From JABDMH01 sp965223165 (GTDB taxonomy: Bacteria > Bacteroidota > Bacteroidia > Chitinophagales > Saprospiraceae), in contig CBDCVQ010000020.1 of NCBI GenBank assembly GCA_965223165.1, positions 124,001 to 188,000 on the forward strand: 64,000 nt of DNA. Reading direction: 5' to 3'. The notes below the pieces were generated by a model. That model had not been told where the DNA came from. It saw nothing but the letters and a program-made list of their open reading frames with translations, and ran no database searches. Shown here one piece after another: positions 1-8,168 of this stretch; position 1 is the stretch's first letter; each line of letters opens with the position of its first letter. The translations under genes and the position numbers were made by a program.

Positions 1-1
1 A

Positions 2-340
2 ATTAGAATCTACTTCCACAAACATCACGGGATTTTAGATCTTGCCGATGAATTTCATCGCACCAATGATTTGCATAGTTTTGACGAGATTATGGATGAA
101 ATCAGAGAGCAGCCCGACATTAATTCACAATTGCATAGCATGGGTTTCTCCCCGCTCACGGTCCCACCATCACAGCTACAAAAGAAAGATGACACACCCT
201 CTGATAACCTTACTGACATTCCTCTTGCTAGGATGCCATATGATTCCGATAGAATCGCAAGAAACCAAGCCCGCCTTTACCCTGACCATCCACCTGGAGG
301 GGGACTACGAAGGTCACCTATATCTAATGCGCAGAGATAG
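2..340 (+). CDS. Possible 3' end of a gene cut by the window edge
   Basis: This frame is open from the first bases of the window to a TAG at 338-340. Its first ~60 codons read like an ordinary soluble protein (for example DEFHRTNDLHSFDEIMDEI). The last ~50 codons are rich in Pro and Arg and overlap the lipoprotein gene that starts at 189 in another frame. A 150-bp overlap is unusual, so the true gene may end near 190 with its stop lost by a frameshift, or the frame may be chance. No family is recognised. Confidence 0.3.
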   Translation: MRIYFHKHHGILDLADEFHRTNDLHSFDEIMDEIREQPDINSQLHSMGFSPLTVPPSQLQKKDDTPSDNLTDIPLARMPYDSDRIARNQARLYPDHPPGGGLRRSPISNAQR

Positions 341-1238
341 AGATAGCGTGCTTGTGCATGACGGCAAGGCCATATTCAGGGGGCACCAAGAAATCCCTGA
401 ACAAGTAGCAATTATACTTGAGGGCAGGTCTAACGTGGCCTGGGTTTTCCTTGAGAATAGTGACATTGAAATGTTCTGCCGCTATATAGCGGCCACGGAT
501 GAGACCATGCCGAAGATCATTGTAGACAGTATCAAGGGATCAGGCCTCGAAAACGGATTAAACCAATGGTTTAAGGATTATAAGGCGCTCCAGGCAGACA
601 AAAAGACCGCTATTTCTCCGAGCGAGAGACTATACCAATTGGTGAGCGAGAAGATTGGAGAATCGAAGCACCTAGGCGCCTGGATCTTGGCACGAATCAC
701 TGATCAAATGACCTTAGGGCAGTGTGAAGCCCTATATACAAAATTGGAGGGAACGCCTCTACCTGAGAGAGAATCAAACATGATCCAATCCGGTATTGCC
801 CGGAAGAAAAACGTGGGCAGTAATCTTAAGACATACTGGGTCACTACCCAACAGGATAGCATAAATCTAGGCGCAATATTCAGACAAAGTAAGAAACCAT
901 TTCAATTGGTTCATTTTTGGGCCACCTGGTGTCGTCCGTGTATCAAGCAAATTCCCAAACTGCTTGCATGGGAACAACAAAACCAACATGCATTGGAGGT
1001 AATAAGTCTGTCGATTAATGAGGACAAAAAAACATGGTTGGCTTATCTAAACGAACATAGTCAGATGACAGATAGTTACCACCTACCCCTAGGGTGGGAC
1101 AGCGACCTCTGTCGAGACATGAATGTCAAACAAATACCTTTCTACATGCTTATTGGGAGTAGTAGTGAGGTCGTGGCTCAAGGCAACTTGGAGGATATTG
1201 AACAATACCTAGCAGCATCCCAAGAGATAAGAAGATAG
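189..1238 (+). CDS. TlpA-like thiol-disulfide oxidoreductase lipoprotein
   Basis: A 349-residue envelope protein. The ATG at 189 was chosen because it begins a lipoprotein signal peptide (MTHPLITLLTFLLLGC); the frame is open further upstream to about 42, but that extension has no signal character. Residues ~28-95 resemble the DUF4369 beta domain common in Bacteroidota TlpA-like proteins (LEGDYEGHLYLMRRDRD). The C-terminal ~130 residues form a thioredoxin fold with the redox motif WCRPC and the cis-Pro region KQIPFYML. Such proteins are periplasm-facing thiol reductases or oxidases acting on envelope or cytochrome-maturation substrates; the substrate here is unknown. The gene stands alone, with a repeat-filled gap downstream. 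Confidence 0.8.
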   Translation: MTHPLITLLTFLLLGCHMIPIESQETKPAFTLTIHLEGDYEGHLYLMRRDRDSVLVHDGKAIFRGHQEIPEQVAIILEGRSNVAWVFLENSDIEMFCRYIAATDETMPKIIVDSIKGSGLENGLNQWFKDYKALQADKKTAISPSERLYQLVSEKIGESKHLGAWILARITDQMTLGQCEALYTKLEGTPLPERESNMIQSGIARKKNVGSNLKTYWVTTQQDSINLGAIFRQSKKPFQLVHFWATWCRPCIKQIPKLLAWEQQNQHALEVISLSINEDKKTWLAYLNEHSQMTDSYHLPLGWDSDLCRDMNVKQIPFYMLIGSSSEVVAQGNLEDIEQYLAASQEIRR

Positions 1239-1293
1239 ATCTGCCGGACTAAATACCATTGGGTTACAGCACCACAACATCTATCAGTGCCAA

Positions 1294-1553
1294 AGTTTAG
1301 AGTGTAGAATTTAGCGTGTAGAGGCAGGGAAATGGCAGCCGCGAAATCCGCCATTTGATTGCACTAAAACCCAAAATCATTTTGATTACCTTGTAATAAG
1401 ACAAGCACAGCCATTGACATGATATTGATGCCCTGACCACAGAAAGCGCAATGGCATTGAGCTCCCACGTAGGCTATAGCCGAAAAGCAACACGCACACA
1501 CCAATCCACCATAAACCATAAACCATAAAACCATAAAACCATAAAACCTTGAT
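1294..1553. repeat. Dispersed ~260-bp repeat, copy A
   Basis: This segment is clearly similar to 2706-2999. Shared blocks include gaaatccgccatt, actaaaacccaaaa, tattgatgccctgaccaca and agcgcaatggcat. It ends in a short tandem run of accataaa/accataaaa units (about 1510-1553), directly before the NadR-like gene at 1565. Antisense short frames in both copies give related Cys-rich peptides, but they lack good starts and I do not call them genes. Confidence 0.75.
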
Positions 1554-1564
1554 AAGACCAAAGT

Positions 1565-2554
1565 ATGAGAAGAGGCTTTGTATTTGGAAAATATCTGCCA
1601 TTTCATCTTGGCCACAAAGCCCTGATCGAATTCGCACTTACGAAATGTGATCAACTCTATGTGCTCGTCTGTGCAACTAATACAGAAGTAACTAGTGTGG
1701 AAACCAGGGTGGGTTGGTTGCAAGAGACATTCCAGGAAGTCCGAAATGTCACAGTACTGACTTTGAAATACGATGAGACCATCCTTCCAAACACCTCGGT
1801 GTCCTCGAAGGAAGCTTCAAAGCGCTGGTCTAAAGAATTCCTGTCAAGGTTGCCACAAGTTCATATGGTCTGCACCTCCGAACCATATGGCGACTACGTG
1901 GGGGAATTTATGGGAATTGAGCATGTCCTCTTTGATCGCGATCGCATCCAAGTTCCAGTCTCCTCTTCGATGATCCGTACCTCATACTATGCGTATTGGT
2001 CCTTCCTCCCGGTGGCCGTCAAGAGGAGCTATCAGAAGAAGATCGTGCTGCTGGGAACCGAGTCGACGGGCAAAAGTAGCATCGCTGAGAGCATATCACA
2101 ATCTCTGGACTCCACTCTTGTCGACGAGACGGGAAGGCAACTCATTCCCAACTCGAACAGCTTTACCAAAGATGACCTTCGCAAGGTTGCCTTCCATCAT
2201 GCATCAAGAATACGCAGTGCGTGTGATAACTTGAGTCCTCTAGTCCTGATCGACACGGATGTACACATCACCCAATCCTACGCTAAATATCGATTCGGCG
2301 AATATCTTGACCTCCCATACGATATTTACCAAGCAAATCGAGCACATCTCTATTTTTATCTTGATGCCACATTGGATCTCAGTCAGGATGGGACAAGATT
2401 AGATCAGGCCGAGAGGTTGCATCTTGACGCTATACACCGAATGACTTTGCGTCACTTTGGCATCAAATTTAGCGAGGTGGGAGGCTCGTGGAAATCTAGG
2501 CTCCATCACATAGTGAATGAGATCCAGAGTTTGCGCACCCAACCGTGTCTATGA
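1565..2554 (+). CDS. nadR: NadR-like NMN adenylyltransferase / nicotinamide riboside kinase
   Basis: A 329-residue bifunctional NAD salvage and synthesis enzyme. The N-terminal ~155 residues are a nucleotidyltransferase with the signature FGKYLPFHLGH (GxxxPxHxGH) and a C-terminal SSSMIR matching the ISxTxxR-type ATP motif. The C-terminal half is a P-loop kinase with Walker A GTESTGKSS near residue 165 and the Asp pair of LIDTDVHITQSY. Family members make NAD from NMN and phosphorylate nicotinamide riboside in the cytoplasm. There is no N-terminal HTH, so it is the enzyme form and not the enterobacterial repressor form. Two copies of a dispersed repeat flank the gene, suggesting a mobile or rearranged neighbourhood. 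No operon partner is seen. Confidence 0.85.
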   Translation: MRRGFVFGKYLPFHLGHKALIEFALTKCDQLYVLVCATNTEVTSVETRVGWLQETFQEVRNVTVLTLKYDETILPNTSVSSKEASKRWSKEFLSRLPQVHMVCTSEPYGDYVGEFMGIEHVLFDRDRIQVPVSSSMIRTSYYAYWSFLPVAVKRSYQKKIVLLGTESTGKSSIAESISQSLDSTLVDETGRQLIPNSNSFTKDDLRKVAFHHASRIRSACDNLSPLVLIDTDVHITQSYAKYRFGEYLDLPYDIYQANRAHLYFYLDATLDLSQDGTRLDQAERLHLDAIHRMTLRHFGIKFSEVGGSWKSRLHHIVNEIQSLRTQPCL

Positions 2555-2705
2555 GCGTTGCCAGAAGTACGGACCTCTGAGTCACCTAATTTGATAGACA
2601 CCCCTTGACGATCTAAGCGAATACTCCCAACACTTTGCAGCGCCCAGCCCACGACAAACCAAATACCGTCAAACGAAAATGCCGTAGAACCTTTCCTAAT
2701 ACCAG

Positions 2706-2999
2706 AGTTTAGGGTGTAGAATGCAGGAAGTTGGCAGCCACGAAATCCGCCATTCATTCGACCCCCATTTGATAGCACTAAAACCCAAAAATCAATTTGA
2801 CAATCTTGTAACCATACCAACACGGCCATCGACGTGGTATTGATGCCCTGACCACAGGAAGCGCAATGGCATGGAGCTCCCATGCATGCTACATCCGAAA
2901 AGCAAAGCACACCAATTCACCAATTCACCAAAAAACCAACACAACCATAAAACCGTAAAACCATAAAACCATAAAACCATAAAACCATAAAACCATAAG
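2706..2999. repeat. Dispersed ~290-bp repeat, copy B
   Basis: Second copy of the repeat at 1294-1553, in the same orientation and about 1.4 kb away. It is slightly longer through small insertions and ends in a longer run of accataaaa units (about 2944-2998, eight near-identical units). Together the copies bracket the NadR-like gene. No terminal inverted repeats or transposase were found. Confidence 0.75.
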
Positions 3000-3079
3000 G
3001 AACATGCAAAACAAAGAAAAACCCAGACTCGCACGACTGACTACGACTGACCACAATTCTCACCCAATTGCAGTCCTAA

Positions 3080-3367
3080 AGGCTGGCCGCATCCACAGAA
3101 CTCGCAGAAAAACATCGAGTCAGTATTCGCACCATTTACCGTGATATTCGAACGCTGCAAAAATCCGGCATCTCAATCGTCTTCCTCAACAAACTGACCT
3201 TCCCTTCGCTCGTCGTGGCTGTGCTGATACTGCTGGGTTTTGCCGTGGGACGACTGCTACGCCTTCAACTGGATGGCAAACCCAACAAGCTGCTGATGCA
3301 AGGGCTGGGTTCGGAATTGGTCTTGGGTGCCGCCAATCTATGCTACTTGGTCTACGGTATGTTGTAG
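3080..3367 (+). pseudogene. Chimeric remnant: HTH regulator fragment joined to a membrane-protein end
   Basis: A frame open from 3080 to the TAG at 3365-3367 has no start codon. Codons from 3083 to about 3172 read as the recognition part of a DeoR/WYL-type helix-turn-helix (TELAEKHRVSIRTIYRDI, then RTLQKSGI). From about 3173 it becomes a hydrophobic membrane segment and tail (LVVAVLILLGFAVGRLL, ending in YLVYGML). The HTH lacks its own N-terminus and the rest of the regulator, and the membrane part lacks its N-terminus. I infer a deletion that fused two unrelated genes in frame. The parent of the membrane part is not recognised. Confidence 0.6.
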
Positions 3368-4022
3368 CGGTTTCTCTGAATGCCGTAGGGAGAAGGGCCA
3401 CAAGGCAGACCCTTTTTCCCGGAATGAGATATCCTCCGTGTCGCAAGCTGAAGGCGCCGCAGAGCTCAAAGTACGACGGTGTAAGGGCATCGTCAAGAAA
3501 ACTTCGCCAGGGAGAGTCAGCAGACTCTGGCAGCAGAGGTGCTTCGACTCCGATCTTCCACGTATGAAGGTAGGGGCATTTCGGAAGGAAGATTGGGGAT
3601 ATGCCGGATTCAAGGGAGATTGCACTGCCAATGGTGGCACTATAAGCGAGGCTACGTATCTTGGCAGAGCAACGACACCCAATGACTACTCATAGGAATA
3701 GTACGGACCTGGCACCCATCTTTACGACATCCCGGAATCGCACATCCTGGACAGAAGTCTGTAGGCCACAGATGCAATTCGCTGGGTGGGTGCAGGCTAC
3801 ACCTCGAGCGGGAATCCACATACTCGACATGCAAGTGATCTCGATCCGCACATGCCAAATCGCTCCTCGAAGGTTGCTCCTATCTTCCGGTGGGTCACAC
3901 ACTGCTTCCTTTTCTCGGTCTGCCGACGCCGTTTGCCGCCCAGCTTCAATCTCTGTTCTCTCGAAATCCTGCCTCGCCCAGGCAGCCTTTTCTCCGCACC
4001 CACAACACGCTAAAACCTCAGC
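3368..4022. other. Intergenic stretch without a recognisable gene
   Basis: Short frames overlap on both strands here but none has a plausible start, composition or family resemblance. The stretch probably contains further decayed coding sequence, since it follows the chimeric remnant. The last ~100 bp are pyrimidine-rich and form the leader of the gene at 4023. Confidence 0.5.
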
Positions 4023-4565
4023 ATGAACTACGAGATCATCAAGGACAAGCAGTTACTGCTCGAAATCCGGCAGCTCGAAATCTCTAGAGGTGCGTATACC
4101 CTATTCGGTGAAGTCATTGAAGAGGAGTCATTGGCCCTCTATATAAATCCGAACCCGCGCTCCCTGCGAAAGGCCACCTACAATAGTATTATTGAGTTGA
4201 CCAAATTACTTCGAGATGAAAAGAGCGCATACAATCCGCATGCGGAGGTCATGAGCTGCATACAGAGAAGTATCGGAAGAAAAATATATCTGGACTTCGA
4301 CATCGATTATAAACCCTTCGATCCGGCCAGACTGGATGAATTCATTAATAGAGATAGCGTGGAGATCCTCGATACTAGAGGAGGCTACCACCTACTGGTC
4401 ACCCTGAAGAAGATCAGACCCGAATTCAAGTCGAAATTCTACCATGGTATTAAGTCCCTTCGGGTGGACCAGACAGGTGACCAATTGATACCTGTTCCGG
4501 GTGTACACAAGGAGGTTTTATTCCTAGGTTTCTTAATTGGTGAAAATGCGAGAGCAAATTATTGA
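4023..4565 (+). CDS. Small protein with primase-polymerase-like motifs
   Basis: A 180-residue protein of unassigned function. Its central part has an Asp-rich strand, KIYLDFDIDYK (near residue 83), followed by DTRGGYHLLVTLKK (near residue 118) and DQTGDQLIPVPG. A hydrophobic DxD strand followed by a GxH strand resembles the first two catalytic motifs of archaeo-eukaryotic primase (AEP) folds; this is an inference from motifs only. LALYINPNPRSLRKAT near residue 38 is another distinctive block. From memory, phages and bacteria carry relatives with a longer N-terminus, so this copy may be shortened there. The gene overlaps the next reading frame, and the three genes 4023-6364 form one unit. Confidence 0.6.
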   Translation: MNYEIIKDKQLLLEIRQLEISRGAYTLFGEVIEEESLALYINPNPRSLRKATYNSIIELTKLLRDEKSAYNPHAEVMSCIQRSIGRKIYLDFDIDYKPFDPARLDEFINRDSVEILDTRGGYHLLVTLKKIRPEFKSKFYHGIKSLRVDQTGDQLIPVPGVHKEVLFLGFLIGENARANY

Positions 4566-5301
4566 GCATATCTCTCACTTGGAGCAGAACGAACAAATAA
4601 CCGTCCTACTTGCGGTGGAAAGTGGAAGTCGAGCGTGGGGCTGTCCCTCCCCTGACAGCGACTATGATGTTCGCATCATCTATAAGAGGCCCAAGTCAGC
4701 CTACTTGGAGCTTGACGATAAACCAGACACCATTAATTATTTCCACGGAAAACTGCTCGATATCAACGGCTGGGACATTAGAAAGGTACTAAGGCTAATA
4801 CGAAAATCGAATGCCACACCTTTTGAATGGTCACAATCTCCCATTAGATACAAAGAGCAGGTAGGTTTTTCCGCCCGTATTCTCGAACTCTGCAAAGAGT
4901 ATTTTCAAGCCTACCACGCTGTCAATCACTATCGAGGCATTGCCAAAAACACCTATTTGGGTCGCAAACCGAGTGACCATATAAATCTCAAGAAACTCTT
5001 CTATGTATTGAGGCCGCTCATGGCAGCTAAGTGGATCGTGTCGATGGGCGAAGTTCCACCTATGGACATTCCCAGTCTGCTGGACATAGTTGAAAATAAG
5101 TCAATGATCAGGCACATCAATCACCTCTTAGATCTCAAGAAGACCGTGAATGAAGATTATATGCATAAGCTGGGCAGCCCGATGGCTGATTTCATCAACG
5201 AACAATTTGACCAGATAGAAAGTGTGCGCATACAACGTAGCAGAGAAACTCCATCATATCAAACATTAAATCAAGCATTCGCATCGATCATTGAAGAGTG
5301 A
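4546..5301 (+). CDS. COG3541-type nucleotidyltransferase (RlaP/YcgL-like), first copy
   Basis: A 251-residue member of the polymerase-beta-like nucleotidyltransferase superfamily. The active-site motif reads ESGSRAWGCPSPDSDYDVR, that is GS followed by DxD. The rest is helical (KNATPFEWSQS-like region near residue 90; YRGIAKNTYLG near 130), as in COG3541 proteins, some of which occur beside RNA ligases. These enzymes are predicted to transfer nucleotides to an RNA or protein acceptor; the substrate here is unknown. Start: ATG 4546 overlaps the previous gene by 20 bp; GTG 4540 and TTG 4537 are alternatives. The gene overlaps the next one too, so the three are probably co-translated. Confidence 0.75.
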   Translation: MREQIIEHISHLEQNEQITVLLAVESGSRAWGCPSPDSDYDVRIIYKRPKSAYLELDDKPDTINYFHGKLLDINGWDIRKVLRLIRKSNATPFEWSQSPIRYKEQVGFSARILELCKEYFQAYHAVNHYRGIAKNTYLGRKPSDHINLKKLFYVLRPLMAAKWIVSMGEVPPMDIPSLLDIVENKSMIRHINHLLDLKKTVNEDYMHKLGSPMADFINEQFDQIESVRIQRSRETPSYQTLNQAFASIIEE

Positions 5302-6364
5302 ATTGGACATAGCATACTTGAGGGAAAAAGACCTCATTCTACTTGAATGCATTTCAGGCAGTAAGGCCTACAACTTGGACGTTCCGAGCTCAGATACCGA
5401 CATAAAGGGCGTATTCTATCTCCCGAAAGAACATTTCTATGGATTCCACTATTTGCCTCAAATTTCGAATGACTCGCACGATGTCGTGTTCTACGAAATT
5501 GGTCGATTCATTGAGTTACTTACTAAAAACAATCCAAACATTCTTGAACTCTTATCCACCCCGTCAGACAAAGTGATTTTCAAGCACGCGATCATGGGAA
5601 AAATCAAAACAAATGATTTTCTTTCCAGAAAATGCAAGGATACGTTCGGCGGATATGCCTTTACGCAGGTAAGGAAAGCCAGGGGGTTGAATAAGAAAAT
5701 TGTCAACCCGATGCCAAAGGAGAAAAAGATAGTTACGGACTTCTGCTACGTACTGAGCTGGCAGGGATCGATCCCGTTGAAACAATGGCTTAAAGAAGGA
5801 AATAGACAGCAGACGAACGTTGGCTTAGTGAACATTCCTCATTTTCAGGATACCTATGGTGTTTACTATGATGAGGAAAACCGTCACGGATACAAAGGAA
5901 TAATAAAGAAAAAATCCGCTACCACCGTACTATTGAGCAGCATCCCCAAGAGTGAGAGGCCAATAACTTATCTGCACTTTAATCAGGACGGATACATGAA
6001 ATACTGTAAAGACTACCGAGATTATTGGGATTGGGTGGACAAACGAAATGAAAGTAGGTTCGAAAACAACCTCCGGCATGGCAAAAACTACGACTCCAAG
6101 AACATGATGCACACCTTTCGGCTATTGGACATGGCAATAGAGATCCTTGAAGAGGGAAAAGTACAAGTAGAGAGACCGAATCGCGCGGAATTACTAAAAA
6201 TTCGAAACGGCGAATGGGAGTATGATGAACTGATTGAGATGGCTAACCAGAAAATGAAGATCGTGGAAATGGCATACGAGACATCGAAACTGCCTGATGA
6301 ACCGGACCATGACTATATCGAAAAGGTGTTAATCGCGATCCGACATGAACTTTACCACGCGTAG
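5291..6364 (+). CDS. COG3541-type nucleotidyltransferase, second copy
   Basis: A 357-residue paralogous nucleotidyltransferase. The motif ECISGSKAYNLDVPSSDTD carries the GS and DxD residues expected to bind the nucleotide and metal. Later conserved-looking blocks are ARGLNKKIVNP and HGKNYDSKNMMHTFRLLD, the latter seen in COG3541 proteins. No ATG lies near the expected N-terminus; TTG at 5291, overlapping the preceding stop, is the likely start, with TTG 5303 possible. Two different enzymes of one family in tandem, behind a primase-like protein, suggest a nucleic-acid end-modifying or repair cassette. No ligase or phosphatase partner is seen in the window. Confidence 0.75.
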   Translation: MKSELDIAYLREKDLILLECISGSKAYNLDVPSSDTDIKGVFYLPKEHFYGFHYLPQISNDSHDVVFYEIGRFIELLTKNNPNILELLSTPSDKVIFKHAIMGKIKTNDFLSRKCKDTFGGYAFTQVRKARGLNKKIVNPMPKEKKIVTDFCYVLSWQGSIPLKQWLKEGNRQQTNVGLVNIPHFQDTYGVYYDEENRHGYKGIIKKKSATTVLLSSIPKSERPITYLHFNQDGYMKYCKDYRDYWDWVDKRNESRFENNLRHGKNYDSKNMMHTFRLLDMAIEILEEGKVQVERPNRAELLKIRNGEWEYDELIEMANQKMKIVEMAYETSKLPDEPDHDYIEKVLIAIRHELYHA

Positions 6365-6471
6365 GAGTTACAGCCTGCAGCATCAGGCCCAACGTCGTAT
6401 ACATTACTAACGGACCGCAGCTTATGCCTAGGCTAACCTCCCCCACACCAAAACAAACCGCCCACTGACCA

Positions 6472-6879
6472 ATGCCATTGAAGCAAGTGATCAAAGCTCG
6501 AACTATCGATCCGAAGAAGCTCTTTTTGATCGATGGTCTAGGTGCCCTGCTCTCTGCTTTCATATTGGGTGTCGTCTTGGTTCAATGGGAACAGCTATTT
6601 GGACTGCCCTCTGCCACCTTGTATTTTCTTGCCTTGTGGCCGATCATTTTTGCCCTCTACGATTTCTATGCCTATCGACTGGGGCGACCCAACGCGGGTC
6701 CCTACTTGCGGGGAATTGCCGTCATGAATTTGCTCTACTGTGTCCTGTCCTTGGGATGTGCCTTCTATCACGCGGATAGTGTCACCATCTGGGGTTGGTC
6801 GTACATACTGGTGGAGATTGGTCTGGTGCTCATGCTTGCCTATGTCGAATACAAAGTGTCCGAGCGATTAATGGCATAG
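6472..6879 (+). CDS. Four-helix integral membrane protein of unknown function
   Basis: A 135-residue protein with a short basic N-terminus (KQVIKARTIDPKKL) and four hydrophobic segments at about residues 18-40, 46-66, 80-100 and 105-127. The length and four-helix layout fit small uncharacterised inner-membrane proteins; no catalytic motif is visible. It lies about 110 bp behind the nucleotidyltransferase cassette with no overlap, so operon membership is uncertain. Confidence 0.55.
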   Translation: MPLKQVIKARTIDPKKLFLIDGLGALLSAFILGVVLVQWEQLFGLPSATLYFLALWPIIFALYDFYAYRLGRPNAGPYLRGIAVMNLLYCVLSLGCAFYHADSVTIWGWSYILVEIGLVLMLAYVEYKVSERLMA

Positions 6880-7022
6880 CATGGTAGACAGCTTCGTTTC
6901 AGCCATTACTTGCTGATATGGGCGCGGATGGATAACTAGAGCCACACATCCCCTCCACGCAGCTCTCCTCCCCTTCTCGCCCGGTCCTTCCTACCCGTTG
7001 GATCCTGGCTTCTTTCTTTTTC

Positions 7023-7272
7023 ATGCAAAAGCGCTTTGTTATGCACTGTCACCATGCGATACCAGCGATCTGGAAGCGAAGATACACGGCAACCCTCTTC
7101 CTCTGGCTACTGTCGATGCCTTTACACACCTTGCTTGCGCAAAACCCAACCAATAAACCCGTGGACATGACGCCACCATTTATTTTTGACACCGCCAACC
7201 TGGCCCAAAACGCCAGCGACCTCTCCGCCATTTACACATCCATGGCGCAATACTACGAAGCTAGCAATCATA
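7023..7272 (+). pseudogene. 5' part of a secreted NTF2-like gene, interrupted by HigBA
   Basis: The frame starts at ATG 7023 and encodes a basic N-region, a hydrophobic core and an Ala-Gln cleavage site (LHTLLAQ), then a helix reading LSAIYTSMAQYYEASN. Just after this (about 7270) the base composition becomes AT-rich and the frame runs into the promoter of the toxin gene, stopping at 7331. The helix is what one expects at the start of an NTF2-like domain, and the rest of such a domain reappears from 8169, beyond the toxin-antitoxin pair. I infer one gene split by insertion. Confidence 0.55.
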
Positions 7273-7285
7273 AAAAAGTATGCCA

Positions 7286-7317
7286 TTTGCGTACTATGAG
7301 ATTTTGTCTTATATTTG
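7286..7317 (+). promoter_or_regulatory. Bacteroidota-type promoter for higBA
   Basis: tttg at 7286-7289, a 20-bp spacer, then tatatttg at 7310-7317 match the Bacteroidota consensus TTG-N(17-23)-TAnnTTTG. Transcription would begin at or just past the ATG at 7321, so the toxin message may be leaderless. Confidence 0.5.
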
Positions 7318-7320
7318 GTT

Positions 7321-7656
7321 ATGAAAGCTAAATTCATCAAATGGAAGAATGTGAAATCGTTTTGCGGAAATGACCATCTCAAGAACAAGACTTTCGATCA
7401 ATTTTATCAACGTGCTAAATATGCAGATTGGGAAAACCCACAAGATATAATTGAAACATTTACCAAAGCGGACTTAATAACATGCAAAAAAGGGTATCCT
7501 AGAATTGTTTTCAACATTGCAAGAAATAGATTCAGGTTAATTTGTGGCTATAGTTTCAGAGTTAAAACTGTGAATTTATATATAAAATTTGTCGGAACTC
7601 ATAAAGAGTATGACTTAATCGATGTTTGCAAAGTAGACATGTTCAAAAATGAGTAA
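7321..7656 (+). CDS. higB: HigB-type mRNA interferase toxin
   Basis: A 111-residue RelE/HigB-fold ribonuclease. Recognisable blocks are FYQRAKYADWENPQDI, PRIVFNIARNRFRLI and YIKFVGTHKEYDLIDV, matching the HigB family, whose members cut mRNA at the ribosome and are neutralised by the HigA partner. ATG 7321 is preferred over TTG 7315, which lies inside the promoter motif. The antitoxin gene begins 2 bp after the stop, giving the toxin-first order typical of higBA. The gene pair is far more AT-rich than its neighbours, pointing to horizontal acquisition. Confidence 0.85.
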   Translation: MKAKFIKWKNVKSFCGNDHLKNKTFDQFYQRAKYADWENPQDIIETFTKADLITCKKGYPRIVFNIARNRFRLICGYSFRVKTVNLYIKFVGTHKEYDLIDVCKVDMFKNE

Positions 7657-7658
7657 TT

Positions 7659-8063
7659 ATGAAGTACAAAATTATTTCTAACGATGAACAATACAATGAG
7701 TACTGCGAAATTCATGAAAAACTAACATATAAAGACCATGCTAAATATAAAGATGAAATTGAACTCATTGAATTGTTGATCGATGAATATGAAAATAGAA
7801 CCCTAGAACCTGCAGGTGAAATGAATCCGGTAGAAATGCTCAGCTACATAATCGAAGAAGAAGAGATATCTAAAACAGAGTTAGCAAAACAATTAAAGGT
7901 ATCTAAACAACTAATTTCGGATATTCTTTTGTATAGGAGAGCAATTAGTTTGGATATGGTAAATAGACTTTCAAATAGATTTAAAATGCGACCAGAAGCT
8001 TTCTCAAGGCCTTATAAATTAAAAGTCAATAGGAAGAAAGTGAAACGAAGATCCACTGCCTGA
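7659..8063 (+). CDS. higA: HigA-type antitoxin with helix-turn-helix
   Basis: A 134-residue antitoxin and repressor. The N-terminal ~55 residues are acidic and helical, probably the toxin-wrapping part. The C-terminal half has an XRE-type HTH (ISKTELAKQLKVSKQLISDI) followed by a basic tail (KLKVNRKKVKRR). Such proteins bind HigB and repress their own promoter. It forms an operon with higB, 2 bp upstream. AT-rich like higB. Confidence 0.85.
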   Translation: MKYKIISNDEQYNEYCEIHEKLTYKDHAKYKDEIELIELLIDEYENRTLEPAGEMNPVEMLSYIIEEEEISKTELAKQLKVSKQLISDILLYRRAISLDMVNRLSNRFKMRPEAFSRPYKLKVNRKKVKRRSTA

Positions 8064-8168
8064 TTACGATTGCTAACATGGCACCATGACGACCATCCCG
8101 CCAAACGAATGGAAGGGAACAAGAACCTCTGATGAAAAGAAGCAAGATAAACATTTAAAAGGGAATAA

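Noticed and set aside
1364..1723. Cys-rich minus-strand peptides in the two dispersed repeats (CHCAxCGQGIN)
   Set aside because: Related only because the DNA repeats are related; no convincing start and they overlap nadR antisense.
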